Shown: positions 21,069 through 32,176 of the stretch, one piece after another
How positions within the stretch are numbered: position 1 is the first letter of the stretch
Layout: every line of letters starts with the position of its first letter
NCBI GenBank assembly: GCA_963921195.1
Contig: OY992538.1
Location: 86,365,904-86,429,903, forward strand
DNA from: Pegoplata infirma
Lineage: Eukaryota > Arthropoda > Insecta > Diptera > Anthomyiidae
Direction: 5' to 3'
DNA length: 64,000 bases
Program-made: the position numbers and the translations under genes
The notes under the pieces: generated by a model
What the model saw: the letters and a program-made list of their open reading frames with translations, nothing else
The model's database searches: none
What the model was told of the DNA's origin: nothing

Positions 21069-22284
21069 CACTGTGCTACAAAAGACCAAAAATAATTTAT
21101 GCAGGGGTTCTCATATAAAAATTCGGGTTGGTTGGAGTCCATAGAGTACTGATATACTCATAGTTTTTCTGGATCACTTCGTTAAGTACGTTTTTTATTG
21201 GCAAATGTGTTGGAAAACGGAAATTCTTAAATTACAATTTTAAAAAATTATTAATTTGTTAGTTTGCAACCGATTTTCGATTTTATGGATTTGTTTTAAA
21301 GGTATAGGTCTTACCTTTCAAACAAAACAAAAATATTAAAAATCGATCAAGAATTGGCTGAGCTACGATCGCTTAAGTAAAAAAAAAAGTATTTTTTGAA
21401 AAATTTGTCATATTCTTTACACTCTAAGTTGAAAGTGCATCATTAAACAATTTTTTTGAATTTTTTGTAAAAAAGTATAGTAAAGTAGCATTCCAAAACA
21501 CCAAAAAACATAACAATCGGTTTAAAAATGAATGAGTTATGCTAAGTTTTGTGATAGGACATTTTTAATTTTTTTCAGAAACGCTTGTAATTCAAGCATT
21601 ATTCATAAATCTTATTACTAGTAGTAATTTTATGTTCATATGCATATAAACTAGAGATGGGAACGTAATTAGATTTGTGCGTGATTCACACATGATCAGA
21701 AGTGAGCGTGATTGAAAATTAATTTTACTCACGTGGTTGTTAGTGAGTGTCAGTGTGAGTGGAATAAAAAAATGGGCGTGTCAGTTACTTCCAAATCCTA
21801 TTTATAATTTTTTGGGTTTGTTTAAAAAATATCAGTGTTACTTCTTAAACAAAAAAATATTGTGAATCGGTTGAAAACTGGCTAAGGTGCCCTTGTTTAA
21901 GTAAAAAACCTTTTTTGAAGAGTTATACCTGCAACATTTTTATGACAAAAAACATTTGACATTTTTTAAACGAAATTGGTAAAATTGTGGGATCATTTGA
22001 TGGAAATTTTACCTGTTTATAAATATACGTATGACGCATTCCACGCCAAATGTTCAGCGAAAAAAAAACATGTGAACCGTAAATTTTTAAATGGGTTGTA
22101 TGGATAGCCATGTGAGGCATTCCACACCAACTGTTCCACTACAGAAAAACCATAGTGGTTTCAATGGGATATCATTTGCAAAGTATTCGCTCTTAGGATA
22201 CTAATAAATAACAAAAATAAAATTTAAGTTTTTTTCAAAAAGTGGGCCTTGTAGGCGTGGTCAAATATTAAAAATATCAAACTT

Positions 22285-22520
22285 TTTTGCCTGAGTATAT
22301 ATTCACGATCACGCACGCTAATGAAAGAAAAAAAATATTCAAGCACGATATTTTATTTTACTCACGCTCACGTGAACATCGTGACCGTAACTTATTTTTT
22401 TCTACTCACGTGTGCGTGAATGAGCGTGAGCAAAAAAAAATATCGTGCGTGACTAAATTTTTTCTTTCATAAGCGTGCGTAATCGTTATTACAAACTCAC
22501 TCACGCTACCATCGCCTCTT
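22285..22520. repeat. CACGTGAGCGTGA palindrome cluster
   Basis: Repeated variants of TCACGCTCACGTGA and GCGTGAGCGTGA alternate with A-runs inside the loop of the foldback 21069-24855. The same words recur in its arms (21690-21780, 24160-24260). Some contain CACGTG E-box cores. I take them as element-internal repeats, not as proven binding sites. Confidence 0.6.
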
Positions 22521-23569
22521 AAAATATTTTTAAAGTATTGATATTACTCATACGCACACGTTTTAAATACCATTATTGTAAAAAAATAAGCGTGTTGCAA
22601 TTTTTGAATTTTGATTTTTCGAAAACAAGGCAAAACACATCTCTAAAAATTTCAGATCAGATAGAAAATTCCTTTAACTTTTTTTAAAAAAATAAAAAAC
22701 AAATAAAATTGCGGCATGTTTGTTGATAAATAAAGTTTAAGTTTAAATTTAAAAAATTCAGAACTTCTTCTGAAAATGTTCCAATTTTCATTTTCTTAGC
22801 TTTTATTGTTAGCCCATTCAGCTTTTATTGATAGCCCATTTAATTGATAGCCCATTCAAAAATCTATAAACAGCTTTTGTCTTTAAGACTTTACTGTGTT
22901 TCATTTAATTTGCATAAATATTGAAGTAAAGATGCTCAGGCAAAAAAGTTAGATATTTTCAATTTTTGACCACGCCTACAAGGCCCACTTTTTGAAAAAA
23001 CTTAAATTTTATTTTTGTTATTTAATAGTACCCTAAGAGCGAATACTTTGAAAATGATTTCATATTGACACGACACAACTTTTTTTTTGCTGAACATTTG
23101 GTGTGGAATGCCTCATATATGGAGCTAAGAAAATTACATTTTTGGTTGTTCAATTTTTTAAAAACTGGGCTTAGGAGGCGTGGTCAAATATTGGAAAAAT
23201 GGTCAAGTTTGTGTCAAGTTGCCTTGTTTAAATATATATCAAATGCAGCAAAATCTCAAAAATTTACATTCTTGTATAGTTTTGTATCGGCTATCGATTA
23301 AAATTTTTTGGAAAATTTTCAGAACCCATTCTGAAATTTTCCATTTTTTAAAAAAGTCAATTTATAAAAAATCCGGCCACTTTTGTTTTTTTTTTTTTTG
23401 TAATTTTTTTTAAAGATTAGATGTTTGTGTAGCAAGATTTTTTTAAAAATTAAGATAATCTATAAAAAAAAATTAAGAAGAAAAAAAAGTAATTTTTCTG
23501 ATTTTCAAAATAAATTTTAAAAATTTAAAATAGTTTTTGAAAAAAATTAATTTCAATTTGTGTTTTTGC

Positions 23570-23700
23570 TAATTTATGCCAAAATATGCAATAATATGCA
23601 CTTAAAAGTTCGAAATATGCACAATATATGCATTTAAAATCAAAATATGCAAAAATATGTATTTTCACCAAAATATGCAAAATATGCGAAAACAAATCGA
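23570..23700. repeat. AAATATGCA short-word repeat
   Basis: About ten irregularly spaced copies of AATATGCA or AAATATGCAA occur within about 130 bases, in the spacer of the 3.8 kb foldback. No fixed period can be read. Confidence 0.6.
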
Positions 23701-24858
23701 TGCCATTTAATGCAAATCTCTTGATTCGGAAAGATAATTGGTCGATATCGTTTTTAGGCTTTCGACGAAAAACATGCATTTGCATGGAAATCTCACCCTA
23801 GTTATATAAAAAACTTTTTTACCCGGGACCCATTGAAAAATTTTGGTCCACAATTTTTTGCTCACTGAACATTTGGTGTGGAATGCCTCACATGTATATT
23901 TATAAACAGGTAAAATTTCCATCAAATGATCCCACAATTTTACCAATTTCGTTTTAAAAAAACATATTTGCAAGCGCACAGCTTTTTCTGTCATAAAAAT
24001 GTTGCAGGTATAACTCTTCAAAAAAGGTTTTTTACTTAAACAAGCGCACCTTAGCCTGTTTTTAACCTATTCTCAATATTTTTTTGTTTAAGAAGTAACA
24101 CTGATATTTTTTAAACAAACCCAAAAAATTATAAATAGGATTTGGAAGTAACTGACACGCCCATTTTTTTATTCCACTCACACTGACACTCACTAACAAC
24201 CACGTGAGTAAAATTAATTTTCAATCACGCTCACTTCTGATCATGTGTGAATCACGCACAAATCTAATTACGTTCCCATCTCTAGTTTATATGCATATGC
24301 GCATAAAATTACTAGTAACAAGATTTATGAATAATGCTTGAATTACAAGCGTTTCTGAAAAAATTTAAAAATGCCCTATCACAAAACTTAGCATAACTCA
24401 TTCATTTTTAAACCGATTGTTATGTTTTTTAGTGTTTTGGAAAGCTACTTTACTATACTTTTTTACAAAAAATTCAAAAAAATTGTTTAATGATGCACTT
24501 TCAACTTAGAGTGTAAAGAATATGACAAATTTTTCAAAAAATACGTTTTTTTTTTACTTAAGCGATCATAGCTCAGCCAATTCTTGATCGATTTTTAATA
24601 TTTTTGTTTTGTTTGAAAGGTAAGACCTATACCTTTAAAACAAATCCATAAAATCGAAAATCGGTTGCAAACTAACAAATTAATAATTTTTTAAAATTGT
24701 AATTTAAGAATTTCCGTTTTCCAACACATTTGCCAATAAAAAACGTACTTAACGAAGTGATCCAGAAAAACTATGAGTATATCAGTACTCTATGGACTCC
24801 AACCAACCCGAATTTTTATATGAGAACCCCTGCATATTTTTGGTGTAGCACAGTGTAA

Positions 24859-25439
24859 CACTAACTGGAGTGTTTGAAACCGGTATGGGAATACCAGAAA
24901 TGTCTATAATTTTTATAAATTAATTTAAATTAACTTAAACCCTTTTAATAACATTATATTCTTTACGTTTTTCCTATTTTCATTTAACCTAAAACTGTTG
25001 CTCATTTCTTGCCCATCTCTGTATTATGTTTTGATATATAGTTCGTTTTTTCCTGATATTCTAAAAATATCTTCATCATTCAAAAAATAGTTAATAGTAA
25101 TGTTGTTGTAACAACAAGAGGACGATTTATTTTTATGTAAAAGGGATATATATTTTTTTTAGATCTCTAGCCAGAACAGACGACACAGACCGCCAAAGTT
25201 AATTTTGCGTTTTCTTACACACCTTGTCATTGATCCAACCGCCAGACGATGTTATCAACATCATCACATTATATTCTATAAATACTTATACAATATAGAG
25301 TAGTAGTCAGTCGGTTTTTTTTTTTATTTAACATAAGGAACGTGTTTTGTTGTAAGTAAACTACTAGTCTGCTATTTTGGTACATCTTTGCTTTGATTTA
25401 CATGATATGTACTTTTTAACGATATTTTTAGCGGTTAGG
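24859..25439. other. Single-copy-looking stretch with promoter-like site
   Basis: I see no copy of this stretch elsewhere in the window. It has more balanced composition at 25160-25310 (CAGACGACACAGACCGCC). It contains the TATA plus initiator arrangement described separately. TGTTGTAACAACAAG at 25106-25120 could be the start of an old LTR (BEL/Pao type), but I cannot find a matching end with a 5-bp duplication. It may be ITP upstream regulatory DNA or a solo-LTR remnant. Confidence 0.4.
25277..25312 (+). promoter_or_regulatory. TATA box plus initiator (core promoter-like)
   Basis: TATAAATA at 25277-25284 is followed by the arthropod initiator TCAGTC at 25307-25312. Its A (25309) lies 32 bases from the first T of the TATA box, the canonical spacing in flies. 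A strong donor-like GTAAGTA follows at 25351-25357, as in a short 5'UTR exon. The orientation (plus) is opposite to ITP. The downstream gene is not identified, and a retroelement LTR promoter is an alternative. Confidence 0.5.
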
Positions 25440-25726
25440 TTAGGCTAGTGGTTGCGGAGTCAAAAACTCCCCAGATAGACCGGATGGTTCATAGCGAAAC
25501 CACAATCATTCCTCAGCGATACTGATAGGACGCGTTAGTCCTCATCGCGAATTGCATTATTTGCTTAGGTCGACATGCGAAACCGTTTTTAAGCTTTCGA
25601 AGACATGTCTACTAGGGCGGAGCGAGAGATGCTTTTTCGCGAATTTCTCTTGGGCGCTATATGACCATAATCTTCTTCTGACCGTAAATATTGTTAGCTC
25701 TCTGCACTTTCTGTTAGCCATTGCGT
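25440..25726 (-). mobile_element. LINE 3' tail-like fragment
   Basis: This segment is less A+T-rich than its flanks. Read on the minus strand it ends in GCCTAACCTAACC, the same type of tail as the LINE at 15943-16451 (CCTAACTAACC). It contains words such as GGAATGATTGTGGTTTCGC and CCATCCGGTCTATCTGGGG. The plus frame at 25552-25737 is not a recognised protein. A tRNA-like reading of GGCTAGTGGTTGCGG was considered and not preferred. Confidence 0.45.
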
Positions 25727-25765
25727 ATTCTATTTGAGATACCGAATCGGTATCTCGAATAGAAT
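25727..25765. repeat. 39-bp near-perfect palindrome
   Basis: ATTCTATTTGAGATACCG is followed by AATCGGTATCTCGAATAGAAT, which mirrors it with a single mismatch pair outside the centre. It directly follows the LINE-tail fragment. It could form a stem of about 18 bp. The following 270 bases show nothing recognisable. Confidence 0.75.
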
Positions 25766-26039
25766 TATTAAGTCTAGACTATTTTCAATTCAATCAATCC
25801 GAACAACGACTACATATTCATAACACCTGTCATAAACGTAGCATCTGTTTAGTTTGTGGGTCTGATGTAAATCGAGTGTAAGGTGTATTTTAATGTAGCA
25901 GATGTTTACAATTTAGCAAAATACTTTTAAGAAAATTAAAGTTAAAAATAAATTTTCTACATAGTACCTACCATAGGAACATAAAGAATTGTAGTATTCA
26001 TTAATGAATTCAATTCAAGCTAAAATCGTCTTTTTTACT

Positions 26040-27012
26040 ATTAACCCTTGGCTGCATTGCGTTCTGGGCAATCTGTCACTGACTTATAAGTTTATATAAA
26101 GAACAAATACGAACTGGATTTCTTATAGGGATTCTGTCGCTTTAAATGCTGACCTGCTAATTACCGATATTAGTTCTACAGAATACCTTGAGGTTGCAGC
26201 AATACATCTTAATGAACTCTTCATATCACAAGAGCAGCACAATACGCTAACAGATGGTGCGAAGTAAGGTTTCCTGGTGGAGAGGTGCTATCGATGATAT
26301 GCGGAAAAAAGTGGGAACTGGGATACTTATAGAAAATCAAAGAGAGCATCTTTCAAAACACAGAAGATACTCCTTCAGTCGCAAGGCTACATTAAACGTT
26401 AGTTAACTCCATAAGACTCGGTAGGAGAACATCTAATCTTTCAGGTGTCATCTTTGATCCGAATAACGTTTGATGGACCATTAAATCCTTTGATCCGTTA
26501 AAATTCCCTGAGAATGAAATCTTTTCCGCTATTTTGCAGAATGGTTTAGATTTCCTTTTAGATACCTTGGCATCTGTCTTTAGATCTTGCTTAATATTAG
26601 GACATATCCCTTCTCGTTGGAGGAAGGTAAATGTTGTATTCATACCTAATGTAGGAAATAGTCCACCTGAATTTGTATAGACTCATAAGTCTTACATCCT
26701 TCCTACTGAAGACTATGAAAACATGACTGGATCAATACTTAAGATCCACATATTTGGACCAGTATACAGTTTTTCAGGCTGAAATTCAGGCTAATATAAT
26801 ATGCGCTAATATTGCAAAAGTTATGAAGCGTCCTCGTATTTCAATCTTCTCGGATTCTTGGGAATTTAAATTGAAACCAACACTGGAGTGGTTTGATAAC
26901 CTCCAACAGCTGATGAGATTACTATGAATGGTTTCGCTTTTCATATTGGGTAAATTGGCCCACAATTCGAGAGGACAAACTTCCTAAACTTGTGGAAGAA
27001 CTCAGAGGTCTA
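26040..27012 (+). pseudogene. Decayed LINE ORF2 (reverse transcriptase, RNase H)
   Basis: Broken pieces of a non-LTR retrotransposon polyprotein lie in plus-strand order, in shifting frames with stops. They include LNADLLITDISSTEYLEVAA (from about 26145), a KKSGNWDTYRKS-like linker, a SRWRKVNVVFIPNVG segment (26610-26655) typical of the RT palm entry (WR..V.FIPK.G), a PISLTSFLLKT-like piece (26680-26720), and an RISIFSDS block (26838-26861) matching the RNase H aspartate motif. The order and spacing fit a Jockey/LOA/R1-type ORF2, but the RT catalytic block is missing. The sequence is clearly old. Confidence 0.8.
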
Positions 27013-27755
27013 CGACAATCGATTTGTATGGGGGGGGGGGGGGAAGTTGACCTTTTTCAGTTTTTTACGATTTACGCCTATTTACTCAAAATTAATATAG
27101 GCATGTTTGGTATCAGATTAAAGGTATTTAAAATAAATATCTCGTGATGCCTAAAAAGTAAATATTTTTCTACTTATTAACAAAAATGTCCTTAAATTTT
27201 GTCATTTTACTCAATATGACGAAAAGTTGTGCATGTTTGGACACGTTCTTTGCACACGAAGATAGGTTTTCCAAAGACCTTTCATTTGTATAATATAGGA
27301 GATAAACGCAAAAAGCCTTTCGGGAAAATCTGAATAAAGCCGAATTAACTGGAGTTTCGCCAAAAGCAAAAACACGTGTCGGCTTAAACTTAATAGAGAT
27401 TATTATATATAATTTTGGGGGTCGTACGTATATACTTCTCCATATAAAGTAGCTCAAATTTTACACATTTTCGACCAAAACCAACTAAAAAAAAATAGAA
27501 AAGTCCGATACACCATTGGATAGACAGTAAAAAAACCTTTCCATTCATATATAATGGTCATATTGTTCCTTTGGAAGAAATATGAAAAAAAAATCGAAAA
27601 AACGAAAAAAATCCGTTTTTTACCTTCCCCCCTTTAAACTTCACGATAGCCGATAAAAAAAACGGTAAATCTTGGATTTTGTTCCTCTATAACATATTAA
27701 AAGTGCAGGACAATCGGAGTGTAAGCTATGGGAGGAAACCTTCCTTGTCAGTGGT
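27013..27755. repeat. Decayed copy of the CAAGGGAAG family, with G14 run
   Basis: Matches 41725-42322 in order: CAATCGATTTGTATGGGG, TTACGATTTACGCCTATTT, CATGTTTGGTATCAGATTAAAGGTAT, ATCTCGTG, AACAAAAATGTCC, CAATATGACGAAAAGTTGTGCATGTTTGG, TTTCATTTG. It ends CTTCCTTGTCAG near 27755. A run of 14 G lies at 27030-27043, against a shorter run in the other copy. The minus frame 27170-27457 is repeat sequence. Confidence 0.7.
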
Positions 27756-28291
27756 ATGGTGTAAATACAGATTTAGGAACATTGAACAGAGTTTGTTTCA
27801 AATTTATAGATCTTGTCACAAATGACCCATAAGGGTCGCAGTGCCGGCCGATGGGGCTAGATCTCCCATTGAATAGTAATAAAATCACACTATTTTTCAG
27901 TGATGACAGATTTTCAAGCGACGTTCACATTGGTGCCAACGTTTTCTTTTACAAATCGCTGGAATTGCGAAAAACGCTAATTTACCAAAAAAAAAAACGC
28001 TCCGAAATAATGACTAAATTTAAGATATAAACTGGAAAACTCTTACAATTAATTTTAAATTAAACTTTAATACCGGCCGGCTTTTTATTATCTTCTATGA
28101 TCTTCTTTTAAAAATACAGTATTTAAAATAACAATATGATAAATACAAATCAAATGTGTATTGCTAAAATAGACATTATTAGAAAGAGTCATCATCGTAA
28201 TATTATAAAAAGGCATAAATTTAGCAATTCGATTCCAATTATTAACACAATTTGTTCGTGATTTTTTTTTGTGGCCTCAACTGAAAAATGA
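27756..28291. other. Unassigned DNA
   Basis: It starts with CAGTGGTATGGTGTAAA (27759-27775), the same words as the right end of the element at 32177-33267. After that there is no recognisable repeat, RNA gene or coding frame. Confidence 0.4.
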
Positions 28292-28779
28292 TATGCATGC
28301 TGCATTAGACTGGCATTTTTCTGTATAGCAAAATTTTTTCTTCTCCGATTTTCAAAGTCCGGGCATTTTTTTATTCTACTAGGCCTAAATCTGATGTGGT
28401 ACCAATTTGAGGCCAATCGGATTAAATTAACCCGTGGCGCCCGGCGCACAGTGCCACATTTGGCCAATCTAGGACGACAAAAATACAATTTTATTTATAT
28501 TGACTAGAAATTCAGTATAAATGTTCGTTTTGACGTCAACGGCCACGCCCATTTTTTAAAAAATTTTTAATTTTGGTTGTAATTTCTTTAAACTTGGTAT
28601 ATATGGGTGAAATCAAAAAATGTCAACCAAACCATGTAATCGTGTAATATCTCATACATGGGTTAAAGTATTCGCATATTTTTTAATGTACAACGTCGCA
28701 TAGATTGGCGTTCTACATAACTAACAACAATCCGGATACTAGTAAGCTATTTTAAACAAGTTATTTTCATTTTTGTAGG

Positions 28780-29695
28780 CCAAATGTAAACTCCGTCGCC
28801 AGTAACATTTTCAATTTTTAAACTTTAACCGGTTATATCTTAAAAACCAATAACCCAAATTCTTAATAATTGACTACATTTTTAAAGAGGGCATGTTGAC
28901 GTTCTTAAAAAATATTTTTGTATAGTCATAACTATCTCTTTTACCCATACAAACACGGCTTCAATTGTGTAACGATTTTTCGACACTTTTTTTAGACATT
29001 ATGGAACCTGACAATTTTGTTGTTTTTGACGTATTGTGTTTAGAAAAATAATAGGTTATTGCCCCATTTATTAAACGCGAGGCTATAAAGTATCATTTTG
29101 CGTCATTGGTTTCAAGTTTGCTCCCTGCATATTAATTTCCCTGTATGAAAAGCTAAATCATAAATGAAAAATCGAAAAATGCTGTAAACTCCGTCTCCAC
29201 GTTTACAACAAAACTACTTAGCGTGCATCTGAAATATCGTCATATTTTGACGTATCTAGTTGACATCTAATGATTTTTTTTCGGAAACCAATTTCCGACA
29301 AATAGTTTTTGAAAAAAAAGGCAAAAAGTGACGAAATATAAACTCCGTCTCTGTAAACTCCGTCAACTTTTTTTTTTTTTTGCAGATTGCATTAAAAAAC
29401 CTTATGAAGTTGTTAAAACCGACGCAAATATTAACACTAGTCATTCAAAAAAGTAAAAAAAATTATTCTAACAGAAATAATAATAAATTTATTTTACATT
29501 TCCTTAGAAAAATCCTATTAAAATAAAAAATAATTGTAAAATCTTTAATAACAAAAACCAGAAAAAATCCTAATTACAAAAATTGTTAGCAATTACATAA
29601 ATAAGTGTTTTAAATTACAATAAAATGTTTTCAAAGAAAATTAAAAAAATTTAATGTATTTTTCTAAGGTGAATGTAAACTCCGTCACCAAAAAA
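28780..29695. repeat. Dispersed GTAAACTCCGTC motif, six copies
   Basis: GTAAACTCCGTC or TAAACTCCGTC followed by GCC, TCC, TCT, AAC or ACC occurs at about 28788, 29186, 29340, 29353 and 29681, all in the same orientation, with irregular spacing in otherwise A+T-rich DNA inside the loop of an inverted repeat. No function can be assigned. The motif is too regular for decay and too irregularly spaced for a simple tandem repeat. Confidence 0.55.
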
Positions 29696-30454
29696 ATCAT
29701 AAAAATGTCGATAAAATTTGTTTAAAACAGTTTGTAGAAGAGATCTTTTATAGTTATATTAGTAGTGATGTAACATATCGATTTTAATAAAAAAATTTAC
29801 CAAAAATTAAAATTTTTTGTTTGTAGAATTTTGGCTCAAAAACACTGACATTTTTTGATTTCACCCATATACTCTCAAGGACTGTAGAAATAATATCACA
29901 AAAAAAGGGGGCGGTCAGACAACTGCCACGCCCACTTTTTAAAAATATGTTTGAAATATATGTAAAAACAAGGTTTACATATCGCCCCACTGTAGTCGGC
30001 GTCGCAGAAGGTCGCAAAAGTTAGCCGTTAAAATAAGTACTATGGATATTGGTCAATATGTCTGAAAAAGTCCGGCGACCAATAGAGGCCAAACACAAAA
30101 GTTCTATTCCATCAAAAAAAAATAAATATATAATTTTCTTTTCAAAATTTTTTATTAGGTTAAAAATTTAATAAAAAATAGAAAAAAAAATTTAAAAAAA
30201 GAAGAAAAGATACGACTTAAAACCTTTAAACATCCTTTAAAATTACCAAAAAAGAGTGTATTAATATCTTTTTTTGTTAAAAAGTTATAACAGTTTAAAA
30301 TCGACTTAATTAATGCGAAATAATGAACACTACTTTCAGGTTTTTACAAGATGCAACTTTATGCACCCACATCTTTATAACGAATAGAATTATAGTTCTT
30401 ATATGAGTATTTCCGTGTTATTAGGAATGTTTTATAAAACATAAAAAACAAATC

Positions 30455-31500
30455 ATAAAAAATCGGGCACTGTGCGACGGTCAAAGTTTTGGATTTTTGA
30501 AAAATTAAAAAAAAAAAATAAATAACAAATAAATATATCTTTCGACACATCATATTTGTTAATTTTGATGTGCTGAGAACGAATATCAAAAAAAAAAAAA
30601 ATTAAATCGGTCGAACAGTTTTCGAGATATCGCTATTTGAAATTTGCAAAAAATGGCGGTTTTTTCCTACGTTCAAGAAATTTTTTAAAAAAAGTCTCAA
30701 AATTTCATTCCGACGACCCTTTTGTAGAGCTTGAGACAATCTTACATTTAAAACTAATTTGAGCTAAATTCGATAATTTTAACCCGTGGCGCCCTTCGAT
30801 CAAAGTTGTGGACTTTTAGAAAATTTCTACCAATATTTTGGATTTTTGAAAATGAAAAAATAAAAAAAAATATATCTTGCGATACATTATTTTTATTAAT
30901 TTTAGCATGCTGAATACGAATATCAAAAAATTTATAAAATCGGTCGAACGGTTTTCGAGATATCACCATTTAAAATTTGTCAAAAAATTGCAAAATGGGC
31001 GGGTTTTTCCTACGTTTAAGATTTTTTTTAAAAAAACTCTAAAAATTAATTTATTTTAACCCTTTCATAGAGCTTGATACAATCTTTCATTTAAGTTTAA
31101 TTTGAACCGATCATTTTAACCCGTGGCACCCTTCGATCAAAGTTTAGGGTTTTTGGTAAAAAGTTTCTAAAAAGCCAAAACTTTGATCGATGGGCTTAAA
31201 ATGAACGGATTTGGCTCAAATTAGTTTTAAATGAAAGATTGGCTCAAGCTCTACAAAATGGTTGGCGGAATGAAATTTTGGGACTTTTTTTTTAAAAATT
31301 TCTTGAACGTAGGAAAAAACCCCCATTTTTTACAAATTTGAAATGACGATATCTCGAAAACCGATCGAGCGATTTTAATTTTTTTTTTGATATTCGTGCT
31401 CAGCGCATCGAAAGTAACAAATATAATGTGTCGAAAGATAAATATTTTTTAAATTTTATTTTTAAAAATTTTTCATAAATCCAAAACTTTGACCGCTGGG
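30455..31500. repeat. 330-bp repeat: two direct copies and one inverted
   Basis: Unit 1 (about 30455-30790) and unit 2 (about 30790-31130) are direct copies; unit 3 (about 31130-31500) is inverted. Shared blocks are CGTGGCGCCCTTCGATCAAAG, GGATTTTTGAAAAT, ATATCTTTCGACACAT, CGGTCGAACAGTTTTCGAGATATC, TTTTTCCTACGTTCAAG and AGAGCTTGAGACAATC. Identity by eye is about 80%. It is a small satellite-like array inside the composite element. Confidence 0.75.
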
Positions 31501-31640
31501 CGCAACGTGTTAATATAATCCGATTGACCTCAAATTTGTACCACATAAGTTTTAGACCTAGGACAATAAAAATTTGGCCGGACACTTGGGAAAATCGAAA
31601 GTTGACAAAAAAAATGCCAGTCTAATGCTGCATATAAACA

Positions 31641-32176
31641 TAATCCCATACAGCCATACGATGACAATGTACTTATTGACTCTTGTGGTAAATGTGGGTA
31701 ATGAAATGATGATGATGGTAACCTTTATCAATGTTATTATAAGCTCTTTGAAAACAAGAAAACGCCCTCTAATAAAAATAGGATATTATGTTATAAACGG
31801 AAATTTAAATCTAAACAAGTTTTAAAAAAAAGTTTAAACTGAAAAGTTGTTTAGGTGCGACGATTTCGCAAGTTTTTTTTAATCCCAAAAAAAGATTGCT
31901 AATTACACAGTGTAACAACCAAAATCGGAATGGGATAATACCAAAAGCAAATAAAAGTTGACATATTCCATAACAATAGCCACAAGCCTTTTTTTAGTTC
32001 AGCGATAAATTTTTTTTACGCATTTGAAGTTGGTGAACTTTCATTATAATTATAAGAAAACTGCTTAATAACTATATAGGGCGTATACTTAATTTTGTAA
32101 TTTCCTTTATATAACAATCATACGCAACGGTGCACAGTGATTTATTTTTAATAATTTGGGTATTCAGTAAAGCTAT
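31641..32176. other. Unassigned DNA, weak coding-like words
   Basis: No repeat copy is seen. Near 31655-31840 one plus frame (different from the ATG frame at 31574-31825) reads DDNVLIDSCGKCG, two stops, then NDDDGNLYQCYYKLFENK and a basic tail. The cysteine pairs resemble a decayed transposon zinc motif, but two stops and no family match make this a guess. Confidence 0.25.

Larger units (their letters stand above)
21069..24855. mobile_element. 3.8 kb foldback element, TAA target duplication
   Basis: The ends are CACTGTGCTACA and its mirror TGTAGCACAGTG, flanked by TAA (21066-21068, 24856-24858). The arms (21069-22060 and about 23860-24855) are about 990 bp and nearly identical reverse complements. 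Mirrored landmarks are GCAGGGGTTCTC, GAGTCCATAGAGTACTGATA, GGAACGTAATTAGA or its mirror, and AATGGGCGTGTCAGTTACTT. The middle holds a second inverted pair (22130-22290 against 22945-23110, GGGCCTTGTAGGCGTGGTC) and a GGCATTCCACACCAAAT motif at four places (22030, 22115, 23095, 23870). No intact transposase is seen. The TSD and termini suggest a PIF/Harbinger-type mobiliser, by inference. Confidence 0.78.
28292..31640. repeat. Composite inverted-repeat element, 3.3 kb
   Basis: The outer arms, about 28292-28460 and 31490-31640, are reverse complements (GCATTAGACTGGCATTTTT, GACTTTCGATTTTCC-like, TGTGGTACAAATTTGAGGTCAATCGGAT variants, ending at the GGGCGCAACG/GGCGCCCGG block). Between them lie a second inverted pair (28520-28640 against 29835-29960, with GGGTGAAATCAAAAAATGTCA and GCCACGCCCA) and a 330-bp repeat trio (30455-31500). 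No transposase is seen. The minus frames at 28192-28488 and 29784-30017 are arm shadows. Confidence 0.6.

Noticed and set aside
22285..22520. E-box (CACGTG) enhancer cluster
   Set aside because: The words recur in the arms of the same foldback element, so element origin is simpler; no evidence of regulatory use.
25102..25430. Solo BEL/Pao LTR
   Set aside because: A TGTTGTAACAAC start and an internal promoter are suggestive, but I could not find an end paired with a 5-bp duplication.
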